From assembly GCA_030145345.1 (NCBI GenBank), contig JAQYVT010000026.1, positions 1 through 32,951 of the forward strand: 32,951 nt of DNA, in the 5' to 3' direction. This DNA comes from Desulfobacterales bacterium (GTDB taxonomy: Bacteria > Desulfobacterota > Desulfobacteria > Desulfobacterales > UBA11574). Of this stretch, positions 7,064 through 14,690 are shown one piece after another. Numbering within the stretch: the stretch's first letter is position 1; each line of letters begins with the position of its first letter. The position numbers were made by a program, and so were the translations under genes. The notes beneath the pieces were generated by a model. That model was not told where the DNA came from. It saw only the letters and a list, made by a program, of their open reading frames with translations, and did no database searches.

Positions 7064-9072
7064 TATTCTTCTATTGTATCCATTGCGTGTGATGATCGAT
7101 CGGAATTGCCGACAGGGAGGGTTAGGGTGAAGACAGATCCCTCGTCAAGATCGCTTTTTACGTCTATGGTTCCGCCATGATCCTGCATATTTTGATGGGC
7201 GATAAAAAGCCCAAGGCCGGTCCCACTATGCATGCTGCTTTTGTGTTTTGTGGTAAAATAAGGATCGAATACATTGTCAATCATGGATTGAGGAATCCCG
7301 GGGCCGTTATCTTTGATTTCGATGCAAACGGTGTCCGGGCGTCCCTTTTTGATACAGTTTTTTGTGGTAAACCCGATCTTACCACCTTCGGAGGTGAATT
7401 CCACTGCATTTGAAAGCAGGTTCAAAATAACCTCCTTCATCTTTTCACTATCCAGCCACACCCGGTGGATGCTGAGATCGAATTGACGGGTAACTTTAAT
7501 TTTTTTGGCGTTGCTCTGGGGCGAAACAAGAAGAATCATTTTATCTATGAGGTCGTGAAGGTTATTTAATTCAAAGTTTGATTCTCTTTTCTTGACCAGA
7601 TCCAAGAGTTCCGTAATGAGGTTGTTGATCCGACCGGTTTCTTCCAGTGCAATATTATGGAAGTTTTCCCGGAATTCTTTATCATCGTATTTTTGCGGCA
7701 TCATCTGGATAAACGTTCCGATGGCGGTCATGGGATTTTTAATTTCATGGGCCAGTCTCGCCGCCAAGTTGCCCAGAAAGGAGAATTTTTGGGACCGGCT
7801 CAAAAGCGCTTGAGATTTTTTCAGTTTCATCATCTGTTCTTGGAGCCTGCTGTAAAGTTTTGCATTTTCTATGGCTATGGCGATTTGCGAAGAAAAAATT
7901 TCCAGTGTTTCCCGGGTTTCTTTGGGCACACCCTTTCCACCAACAGCATCGGTAACAAAAACACCGATCACTTTGGAACGGGTGATGAGGGGTATTACAT
8001 ATACCGAGGTCGGTTTGCCGTGAGTTAACATAATGTTTTCTTTTCTCAAGGTTGAACTTTTTACTTCAGGTACGTATTCCGAACGTCCAGTGTTGGCTAC
8101 CCTGACAAGGATGTTGCTTAAACGATTCAGGGAAACCCTGTAATTCTGGATCATCTCCGGCACTTCACCACCAAAACCAATGCCGTGTATATATTCAAGG
8201 GCCCCCTCATCTTCATTGACGAGCATGATTACGGCGCGGTTGATCTTGCACACATTGGACAGGATGTTCATGATAACGGTCAAGAGTTGTCCCAGATTCA
8301 GGACAGAAAGGATCGCTTTGCCCGTCTCATGTATGGCTTCAAGTTGTTTAACTTTATTATGGAGTTCTACATTGAGTTTGTTGACTTCCTCGTATTTTTG
8401 CTCAATAATTTCCTTGTCCTGTTCCATTTCATCTATCGTTTCTTTGAGGACAGATTTAGATGTGAAAAAACGAGATAATATCTCATGAAAACGGTTCCTA
8501 AAAGGCCATTTATAAAGGTACTCACAATAAGGAGCGCCTTCAAAAAAACAGCATTTCTCTTCAACGACTGAGGGTTTCCCGCCCCAAATCATCGGCAGGT
8601 AAGTATAAGCGCCCTGATTATATAAACAAATGTCTTTGGTTACATCCATCTGGGGATTCCAATAGAGACGGAGAACAGCCGTGCTCCCTTCGATCTTAAC
8701 GAGATCTATCGTCTTACTCTTGTTCCATTTGTCATTTACTATTTGAAGGTTCTTGAGGACTTTCTTAACCGACCAGAACGCCTTGAAGATAATTCTTTGG
8801 GCATAACCCAGAGACGTTTTTTCGATGGCATATCTGGCTATTTTATGGGCCACCATTTCGTCGTTGAGCATCAATTTTGCCCGTTTAAACAATATGGAAA
8901 TCACAGTACAAGAAATCCAGTTGTTAGGATCGCTTAAAAAGCCCTCGGGATCCGGAAGGGCATCGATAGCAGGGTCGAGGTTTTTGAGAAGGCTTGAAAG
9001 GTCACCTTGATAATGTGCCTTCATATAATCAATGATCGCTATAGCATTTATGCAGCTTGTTTCTTTTTTCAT
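7063..9072 (-). CDS. Sensor histidine kinase: V4R-like domain, coiled coil, GAF, HisKA, HATPase
   Basis: 669 residues, no membrane segment, so a cytoplasmic sensor. Residues ~10-190 resemble a V4R-type ligand domain: the end 'CCFFEGAPYCEY' matches the cysteine-containing close of V4R domains in regulators such as XylR/DmpR. A coiled coil (~205-250) is followed by a GAF domain (~250-405). The phosphoacceptor is His442 in 'LAHEIKNP', an NtrB/AtoS-like H-box. The ATPase domain has the N-box (Asn551-Asn555), 'DNGPGIP' (588-594) and 'GTGLGL' (617-622). It lies 11 bp after the radical SAM gene and overlaps the epimerase start. The NtrC-type regulator encoded divergently at 12585 is the obvious partner. 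It senses a soluble, perhaps aromatic or metal-bound, ligand; this is inferred from the V4R fold only. Confidence 0.88.
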   Translation of the reverse strand: MKKETSCINAIAIIDYMKAHYQGDLSSLLKNLDPAIDALPDPEGFLSDPNNWISCTVISILFKRAKLMLNDEMVAHKIARYAIEKTSLGYAQRIIFKAFWSVKKVLKNLQIVNDKWNKSKTIDLVKIEGSTAVLRLYWNPQMDVTKDICLYNQGAYTYLPMIWGGKPSVVEEKCCFFEGAPYCEYLYKWPFRNRFHEILSRFFTSKSVLKETIDEMEQDKEIIEQKYEEVNKLNVELHNKVKQLEAIHETGKAILSVLNLGQLLTVIMNILSNVCKINRAVIMLVNEDEGALEYIHGIGFGGEVPEMIQNYRVSLNRLSNILVRVANTGRSEYVPEVKSSTLRKENIMLTHGKPTSVYVIPLITRSKVIGVFVTDAVGGKGVPKETRETLEIFSSQIAIAIENAKLYSRLQEQMMKLKKSQALLSRSQKFSFLGNLAARLAHEIKNPMTAIGTFIQMMPQKYDDKEFRENFHNIALEETGRINNLITELLDLVKKRESNFELNNLHDLIDKMILLVSPQSNAKKIKVTRQFDLSIHRVWLDSEKMKEVILNLLSNAVEFTSEGGKIGFTTKNCIKKGRPDTVCIEIKDNGPGIPQSMIDNVFDPYFTTKHKSSMHSGTGLGLFIAHQNMQDHGGTIDVKSDLDEGSVFTLTLPVGNSDRSSHAMDTIEE

Positions 9073-9083
9073 TTTAATAAGGA

Positions 9084-10622
9084 TTATAAAGGTAAAATCC
9101 GAGTGCTTCTCTGCCCCGACATCAATTCTTTATATTTGGCGACTAAATCAGGTGTAAGCCCTCTGAATGTTGAAAGACTTTTGCCCTGAACGTTGAATAT
9201 TTCCCTGTGATTGTCTTTAAAGCATTGATCCGGAATCATTTCATCCTGTAACGCCTGAACCGGAAGTCTGAAAAAAGGCATTATCTCTTGAATCATTTTA
9301 TACAGTTTTGGAGTGTGATTGGAAAGGTCAAATATTTCTTTTGTATATGCGAGTATGGTTTCATGGTTCAGGTTTTTGGACGGTTGCCTGACAATATTCT
9401 GCCCAAAAACACCGTCATCATCAAATTCAACATCCGGAAGGGAAAGGGCGAGGTCATATATCTGGGTTCTTGGATATACGTGACATTCTCCGATCTTAAA
9501 AACATGTCCTCCCGGGCCTGTGTTCTTTGACAACCTTTGGGCAAAGGCTAGGCTTTTTTTAAGATCTTCTTCCGTATCACCCGGGTATCCGGCAATCATG
9601 AAGATCATCATCGGAATTTCATTCCGGGCGGCTTCTTTGAATATGGCCATGGTATTTGCCAAATATTTTTCATAGTGGGATTTGTCTTTGACCTTATTCA
9701 TCCGTCTTAATGTGTGGTAGCTGGCCGACTCAAATCCAAGGGCAATTGCGCCGCAAGAATCTGAAATTTCTGATATAATGGATGGATCCAGAATATCGCA
9801 ACGGGTTTCAAAATTAACTTTTAAACCCAAGGATCGAAGCAATGGGAAGATATCAAACGACTTGAAAAGTGCATCGCTGACCAACAGGGTATGGGCGTTG
9901 GTCTGATGTCGTAAATTTTTCAGATCGAGATGGATGATGTCATTGGGGACTGCTCTTCTGTGGGGACGTATGGAGGATTCCATACAAAAATTACAGTTAT
10001 AGGGACATCCCCGGCTGAAAGCATACGGCAGAATATCATATCTGCTCGGATATTTTAATAAACTTGGGTTTAGAAGCGCTTTTTTGCTGAGATAAAACGG
10101 TTTTCCTTTTTGGGTAAGGTGGATTTTGCCGTCTGTTTTCCAAACCAGGTTGGGAATGTTATGGTCAATGGGATTTTCACCGCTTTCTAAGGATTCAACG
10201 ATCTTGAGTGCGGATATTTCACCTTCACCCAACACGATCAAATCGACGGCTGAAGTTCTGGAAAATATTTCTTCGTAATAAAGGGTTGGAAAGTATCCGC
10301 CTAAAAATATAAAAATATCCGGATGGTGGGCCTTGATAAGGTCGCACAGGTTGACGACTTCTTCCGCCTGTGAAATCGCCGTGCATGAGATTCCGACCCC
10401 CTTGGGTTTTATTGTGGACAGATCTTTTAAGAATTCCTTGTATACCTGTTCTTTTCCATCTTTGGTAAGCGGTAAACCATAGTCCATGGGTATGGATGTA
10501 ACTTTAATCTCGACATCGGGGATGTTGGATTTAACAAAGCTTGCGATTTCCATGATGGGTAGGGGATAAGCAGGAACATACATCCCGATATTTTTAGAAA
10601 ACGGTTCAATGAATAAGATCAA
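9084..10622 (-). CDS. B12-binding-domain radical SAM protein
   Basis: 512 residues. The N-terminal ~150 residues form a Rossmann-like cobalamin-binding domain with the 'LGGYFPT' and 'LGEGE' motifs typical of this class. The radical SAM cluster motif follows as Cys206-x3-Cys210-x2-Cys213 ('RGCPYNCNFC'), then 'LGFES' and a TIM-barrel region. Members methylate unactivated carbons, form rings or do other radical chemistry on lipids, peptides and antibiotics; the substrate here cannot be read. The start is TTG 10620-10622, supported by AGGAGG five bases upstream; no better ATG exists nearby. It is the second gene of the five-gene operon, 79 bp after the acyltransferase. Confidence 0.88.
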   Translation of the reverse strand: MILFIEPFSKNIGMYVPAYPLPIMEIASFVKSNIPDVEIKVTSIPMDYGLPLTKDGKEQVYKEFLKDLSTIKPKGVGISCTAISQAEEVVNLCDLIKAHHPDIFIFLGGYFPTLYYEEIFSRTSAVDLIVLGEGEISALKIVESLESGENPIDHNIPNLVWKTDGKIHLTQKGKPFYLSKKALLNPSLLKYPSRYDILPYAFSRGCPYNCNFCMESSIRPHRRAVPNDIIHLDLKNLRHQTNAHTLLVSDALFKSFDIFPLLRSLGLKVNFETRCDILDPSIISEISDSCGAIALGFESASYHTLRRMNKVKDKSHYEKYLANTMAIFKEAARNEIPMMIFMIAGYPGDTEEDLKKSLAFAQRLSKNTGPGGHVFKIGECHVYPRTQIYDLALSLPDVEFDDDGVFGQNIVRQPSKNLNHETILAYTKEIFDLSNHTPKLYKMIQEIMPFFRLPVQALQDEMIPDQCFKDNHREIFNVQGKSLSTFRGLTPDLVAKYKELMSGQRSTRILPL

Positions 10623-10701
10623 TCTAACCTCCTATTTGAAAAATCAACCGGGTTGTAAATGGCTCGAATACAGATGTATTATTTTAATGATTGAATACCT
10701 G

Positions 10702-11679
10702 TCATGAGACGTTTCCAAGAGAGGGTTCCAGCAAAGGAATCGATGCCGGCGATTCAATCTCGGCATGTGAGGGTGAAAACAATGCTAGTGACGGATATTT
10801 TTTCCACTGATACCAGCCTTCAGGGTATTTGTATATATAATGTTCCATAGATTTTAATACCACTGCTCCGATGGACATGTCTATGGATCGCTGGAAATAT
10901 TTTGCCATTTCTTCGTATGACATTGCAATAAATTTATATCGGTGCCGGAAATTTCTGTGCATAACACCAAAAACAATGGCGGCACCGTATCTTTTTGATA
11001 AAATATTGATGGTTTTATCCAGAAAAATCTGTCGACCCAAAAAACATATTTTGTTGCGACGACAGGGCTTCCATTCATCTATCTCATCACACATGGTAAT
11101 TACAATTCGATTTTCCCTAAGGTCATTGCAAACAGCTTTCATGATGTTTGGTGTATGGTCTGCGTCGATGATTTTTATTGAAAAATTATTTGCTTGTTGC
11201 ATTGTCATGTCACGCAGTTTTTTTGTTTTAAATTTTGCGACAATCGATACCGAAAAATTGTTCGCACCGAGAAACGTCGGAATAAACTCAATCCCTCCGT
11301 AATGTCCTGTAATCAATAGTATTCCTTTACCCTTGGAGAGTTCCTGCTTTATGGTGTTTAAGCCCTCATTCTCCATATGTATTTCGAAAAAATTTCGCAA
11401 TGTTTTAGGGGTGTAATAGACATTAATAAATTTTTCGTAATAGTGAGATAAGATCCCTCGGAAAATGCCTTTTGTAATAAATCTTAATTCAGAACTGTTT
11501 TTTCGGCCTTTGAAAACGGTTTTAACAGCCTTTTTGATTTTCCATTTTTCTTTCATGTTAAAGAAAAAGTATAATTTACCCAGCATTCTGATGTAAAAGA
11601 AAGTTATTCTCCCCCCCAACATCCTGCACATAAAAATGTTAAAGGGCCATTGCAGAAAAGCGCTTAAGTTTACCTTCAT
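10702..11679 (-). CDS. LpxL/HtrB-family lysophospholipid-type acyltransferase
   Basis: 325 residues. The catalytic HX4E motif appears as 'HYGGIE' (His126-Glu131) after 'GKGILLITG', as in Kdo2-lipid A lauroyl/myristoyl transferases. Family enzymes move a fatty acyl chain from acyl-ACP to a sugar or lipid hydroxyl at the inner face of the inner membrane. The N-terminal 40 residues are hydrophobic and would attach it to the membrane. Start ATG 11677-11679 has GGAGG 7 nt upstream. It is the first gene of the minus-strand operon. Its place with a kinase, a radical SAM enzyme and an epimerase, instead of with lipid A genes, suggests it acylates the operon's own product. The gene is AT-richer than the downstream dsr and nik genes. 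Confidence 0.8.
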   Translation of the reverse strand: MKVNLSAFLQWPFNIFMCRMLGGRITFFYIRMLGKLYFFFNMKEKWKIKKAVKTVFKGRKNSSELRFITKGIFRGILSHYYEKFINVYYTPKTLRNFFEIHMENEGLNTIKQELSKGKGILLITGHYGGIEFIPTFLGANNFSVSIVAKFKTKKLRDMTMQQANNFSIKIIDADHTPNIMKAVCNDLRENRIVITMCDEIDEWKPCRRNKICFLGRQIFLDKTINILSKRYGAAIVFGVMHRNFRHRYKFIAMSYEEMAKYFQRSIDMSIGAVVLKSMEHYIYKYPEGWYQWKKYPSLALFSPSHAEIESPASIPLLEPSLGNVS

Positions 11680-12040
11680 GATAAGTCCTCCTTTCGTGAT
11701 TGTGGCGTTTCAATACAGCGAGTGAATTGTGAACTCAGGGGCATTGCCCAGTTGGACCCATGGAAATATGGAACTTTGGAAAAAGGGGGCATTAGGGAAA
11801 TTGGCCGATTAATAAAAAATTTTGGTTTATGAACGCTCATTGGACCGGCAATATTCTGCTTTTTATTCCCCCAACAGCCCATATGGCTTTATAAGCAGAT
11901 GGATTAAATATCAAATGGTTAAAAAATTCCGAGACGTTAAATCGGATAAGAATTGACGACATCCACATAGAAATGAAGACACGAAGAGAACGCAACTGGC
12001 AGAATTAAAACGATATTATTTGCGAAATATTCAGACTTAA

Positions 12041-12078
12041 CTGCAACAGCGAGGGTATTTCTCTCGGTTTGCTGCAGG
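12041..12078. repeat. Hairpin module, diverged copy
   Basis: 'CTGCAACAGCGAGGG' here recurs in both 163-bp repeats downstream of the regulator gene (14094-14108 with two changes, 14257-14271 exact). The copy folds with CTGCA pairing to TGCAG and CGAG to CTCG. A following 'TATTTCTC-C-GTTTG-TGCA'-like stretch is also echoed at 14391-14411. Confidence 0.45.
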
Positions 12079-12316
12079 GAACTTCAATATGGGATGTTTA
12101 TCAATCCGTTTGTTTGGTTTTATCCCTCACAAAAAGCGTGCCAAAACCACACAAATGCGTCGGGATTTGAAACAAAACCCGTTTTTTTTAAATGTGCGGT
12201 TGGTATGGCCGGAGATCCTTGATTCATTGGGCATTCTTTTACCTCATGACGGCGTGTGTACCTGCAGCGTGTTCAATGGATTCCATGAAAAGTATTCAAT
12301 TATATCGGTACGGTTT

Positions 12317-12366
12317 AAAAATGCACAGAAAAATGTGCATTCATGCACATTTTTCTGTGCATTTTT
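12317..12366. promoter_or_regulatory. Perfect 24-bp palindrome with two TGCACA-N6-TGTGCA dyads; putative enhancer site
   Basis: Two 24-bp arms pair without mismatch around a 2-bp centre (12341-12342). Each arm itself contains the dyad TGCACA-N6-TGTGCA (12322-12339 and 12344-12361). That resembles the enterobacterial NtrC site TGCAC-N7-GTGCA with one more base in the spacer. It lies about 100-140 bp before the -24 box at 12464, the normal distance for an activator enhancer. It is flanked by A- and T-runs, so it could also act as a bidirectional terminator. Confidence 0.6.
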
Positions 12367-12462
12367 TTATTAAACCCGTTATAATTGACGATGGTTCAAT
12401 TTGGTGTTGATATAAATTTATAGGCTTTTCGCAATTCGATCCGGCCGGAAGCTAAAAAAACA

Positions 12463-12480
12463 TGGCATAAAAATTGCTTT
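12463..12480 (+). promoter_or_regulatory. Sigma54 (-24/-12) promoter of the NtrC-type regulator
   Basis: 'TGGCAT' and 'TTGCTTT' are separated so that GG (12464-12465) and GC (12476-12477) are exactly 10 bases apart, as the RpoN consensus TGGCAC-N5-TTGC requires. A start near 12488-12490 would leave a leader of about 95 bases. It implies that the regulator activates, or is activated with, its own gene. Confidence 0.75.
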
Positions 12481-12523
12481 ATCGTGATATATAGATTCCA
12501 TAGGATTTTGACCGGCAGTCTGT

Positions 12524-12539
12524 TGATGGTTTCGTAAAA
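12524..12539 (+). repeat. Solitary MITE-like end
   Basis: Sixteen bases 'TGATGGTTTCGTAAAA' match the terminal sequence of the full element at 29801-29991 (TGACGGTTTCGTAAAA) with one change. No partner end follows, so this is a remnant or a chance match inside the regulator's leader. Confidence 0.35.
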
Positions 12540-12584
12540 TTTTATTCCCCCCCCATTTTGTGAGTATTTTTTGGATTATTACCT

Positions 12585-13937
12585 ATGAAAAAAAATGATA
12601 CAATTTTAGTCGTTGATGATGAAAATGGCGTCCGCCAATCGTTTAATATGGTTCTCAAAGATAAATACCATGTGCTGCTGGCCGAAACAGGACAAGAAGC
12701 AATGGATATTTTTAGAAAAAATCCAGTTGATCTGATTCTGCTCGACATCCTTTTACCGGATATCGACGGCCTTGATCTTTTGTCAAAACTGGTAGAAACA
12801 GACCCGAATACGGAAATTATCATGGTCACCGCTGTAAATGAAATTCAATCGGCGGTAAAGGCGATTAAGCTGGGGGCTTATGAATATATCATTAAACCTT
12901 TTGTGGTGGATGATGTATTGACCGTGATCCGCCGGGCTTTGGAGAAACGACGCCTTGTAAAGGAAGTTGCCTATCTCAGAAACGAGCTTGAACGGTACCA
13001 CCCATTTGAAAAGATGGTCAGTAAAAACAACAAAATGAGAAAAATTTTTGAGTTGATATCAACGATTGCCATCAGCGACGGGACCGTACTTGTTCAGGGG
13101 GAGAGTGGAACCGGTAAAGAACTGGTGGCCCGAGCCATACATAACCGCAGCAATAGACGCCGACATCCGTTTGTGGTGATTAATTGTGCCGTCATACCGC
13201 CGTCCCTGATGGAGAGCAAAGTCTTCGGGCACAATAGAGGGGCATTTACAGGGGCTATCGGTACGAGTATCGGAAAGCTTGAGCTTGCGGATGGGGGAAC
13301 GGTCTTTCTCGATGATATTGATTCTCTGGATATCAATATGCAGGCAAAACTTTTGAGGATAATCCAGGAAAAGGAATTTGAAAGACTGGGCAGCACAAAA
13401 ATTATCAAGGCCGACGTCAGGTTCGTAGCAGCTTCCAATAAGAACATCAACGATTTGATTTTGCAGGGTGAATTCCGGGAAGATCTTTATTATCGGCTCA
13501 ATGTTTTCCCGATAGTGTTACCCCCGTTGAGAGAGCGGGGAAATGATGTTTTGTTGCTTTTGGATCACGCGTTGGAGTTGAATTCCAAAAAGACCGGTAA
13601 ACCCCCGAAAAGGTTCTCTAAAAGAGCTGTTAAAGTACTTATGGAATACGATTGGCCGGGGAACGTCCGGGAGCTTGAGAATCTCGTGGAAAGATTATTC
13701 ACCATTACCGAAGGTCCGGTGATCCATCTTGAAGATAATGCCTCCTTTAATATCGGTAATAAGGAAATCAAGGGGTTACCTTTAAAAGAAGCGGTGAGTA
13801 TATTTGAAAGAAAATATATTTCTGAAGTGCTTGAAAGCGTTGATGGAAATCGAACAAAAGCCTCGGTAAAACTTGGCATTCATCGTAATACCCTATTGTC
13901 AAAAACCAATGAATTCGGTCTGAATTTGAACAAATAA
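12585..13937 (+). CDS. NtrC-family sigma54-dependent response regulator
   Basis: 450 residues. The receiver domain (1-~120) has the acidic pair Asp11/Asp12, phospho-acceptor Asp54, Thr82 and Lys104. The AAA+ domain has Walker A 'GESGTGKE' (172-179), an intact sigma54-contact loop 'GAFTGA' (219-224) and a Walker B region 'VFLDDID'. A Fis-type helix-turn-helix closes the protein ('NRTKASVKLGIHRNTLL'). It activates RpoN promoters after phosphorylation, most likely by the V4R-GAF kinase of the divergent operon. Its own promoter is sigma54-type with an NtrC-like dyad upstream, which suggests autoactivation. The ATG has only a poor ribosome site. Confidence 0.93.
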   Translation: MKKNDTILVVDDENGVRQSFNMVLKDKYHVLLAETGQEAMDIFRKNPVDLILLDILLPDIDGLDLLSKLVETDPNTEIIMVTAVNEIQSAVKAIKLGAYEYIIKPFVVDDVLTVIRRALEKRRLVKEVAYLRNELERYHPFEKMVSKNNKMRKIFELISTIAISDGTVLVQGESGTGKELVARAIHNRSNRRRHPFVVINCAVIPPSLMESKVFGHNRGAFTGAIGTSIGKLELADGGTVFLDDIDSLDINMQAKLLRIIQEKEFERLGSTKIIKADVRFVAASNKNINDLILQGEFREDLYYRLNVFPIVLPPLRERGNDVLLLLDHALELNSKKTGKPPKRFSKRAVKVLMEYDWPGNVRELENLVERLFTITEGPVIHLEDNASFNIGNKEIKGLPLKEAVSIFERKYISEVLESVDGNRTKASVKLGIHRNTLLSKTNEFGLNLNK

Positions 13938-14036
13938 TGCTTGCAGGGACAGTCCCGTTTCCAACCATAAATTTTCTGCCTGAATTTATTCACACCGATG
14001 TATTAAGCTGGACATAATCCAAAAATCGAGACTACC

Positions 14037-14199
14037 ATGCACATAAATGTGTGCACTGGTGCACATAAAAAATGGCGCTTTCCGTGTTGAGCTGCAACGG
14101 TGAGGGCCTTCCCCGCAGTTTATCGGAAAAAATTTACGGAAAACAATACACCCTTTAATATAAAAATCATCCATTTCGCTGATACATACGGTGGCAACC
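14037..14199. repeat. 163-bp tandem repeat, copy 1
   Basis: Almost identical to the next 163 bp (few substitutions). It opens with the dyad TGCACA-N6-TGTGCA (14038-14055) running into TGCAC-TG-GTGCA. A stem follows at 14098-14123 in which AAC, GTG and GGG on the 5' side face CCC, CGC and GTT on the 3' side, with G-T wobble in the middle. Confidence 0.85.
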
Positions 14200-14362
14200 A
14201 TGCACATAAATGTGTGCACTGGTGCACATAAAAAATGGCGCTTTCCGTGTTGAGCTGCAACAGCGAGGGCCTTCCCCGCAGTTTATCGGAAAAAATTTAC
14301 GGAAAACAATACACCCTTTAATATAAAGATCATCCATTCCGCTGATACATACGGCGGCAACC
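14200..14362. repeat. 163-bp tandem repeat, copy 2
   Basis: Second unit of the duplication, with dyad at 14201-14218. In its stem at 14261-14286, AAC, GCG and GGG pair with CCC, CGC and GTT. Compared with copy 1, GTG is GCG, and pairing is kept in both. Confidence 0.85.
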
Positions 14363-14545
14363 TTATTGATCGCAAATAAAACACGTATGATATTTCTCCC
14401 AGTTTGTTTGCACTCAATTAGGGTGGTATGAAAATACGTATCGAACCCGCGATGATATACGTGTTCGATGGGGTTTGGAACCGGTTTGTCTGGATCCTAA
14501 AATGTTCCTCACTTTATATATTAGACATCTTTTTTTCATTTATCC

Positions 14546-14574
14546 TTGACATGAAAATTTAAAATGTTTATAGG
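14546..14574 (+). promoter_or_regulatory. Sigma70-like promoter for the RsbRD-dsrMKJOP run
   Basis: TTGACA (14546-14551), 17-base spacer, TATAGG (14569-14574). Transcription would begin near 14581, about 110 bases before the RsbRD-domain gene. Confidence 0.5.
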
Positions 14575-14690
14575 ACTTCTCTTAAATGTATCTATCCTTA
14601 TTTTTTCGCCGATACTGCCGATTAAGGAAAAAAATAATATCATTGACCTCTGATTGACACTAGAATTAGGAATTTGGAGCCGTCCTAAAT

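Larger units (their letters stand above)
11680..12584. promoter_or_regulatory. Divergent 905-bp regulatory region
   Basis: This stretch lies between the acyltransferase operon (minus) and the NtrC-type regulator (plus). It holds a hairpin module at 12041-12078, a perfect palindrome at 12317-12366, a sigma54 promoter at 12463-12480 and a solitary MITE-like end at 12524-12539. Short frames at 11676-11882 (minus) and 12089-12373 (plus) show no protein-family likeness and are not called. No convincing promoter was found for the minus-strand operon; GG-N10-GC pairs on that strand near 11745-11760 and 11850-11865 are too weak to claim. Confidence 0.6.
13938..14690. other. Gene-free region before the RsbRD-dsr operon
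   Basis: 753 bp without a believable gene. It contains a short GGGAC-A-GTCCC dyad (13945-13955), a 163-bp tandem duplication (14037-14362) with TGCACA dyads, and a sigma70-like promoter at 14546-14574. No GG-N10-GC sigma54 promoter of good quality was found between the repeats and 14690. Confidence 0.6.

Noticed and set aside
11740-11870. Minus-strand sigma54 promoter for the acyltransferase operon
   Set aside because: Two GG-N10-GC pairs exist but the surrounding bases do not fit, and several such pairs are expected by chance in a region of this size.
11676-11882. 68-codon minus-strand frame upstream of the acyltransferase
   Set aside because: Composition is not protein-like, it has no ribosome site, and the 4-base overlap with the acyltransferase start is explained by the operon's own leader.
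12089-12373. 94-codon plus-strand frame before the sigma54 regulator
   Set aside because: It runs through the palindrome at 12317-12366, its end is translated hairpin, and no family resemblance was seen.
14037-14362. CRISPR array or integron-like repeats
   Set aside because: Only two long adjacent units without spacers; no cas or integrase genes nearby.
14362-14690. Sigma54 promoter in front of the RsbRD-dsr operon
   Set aside because: The nearest candidates (around 14350 and 14470) lack the GC at -12 or the correct 10-base spacing.
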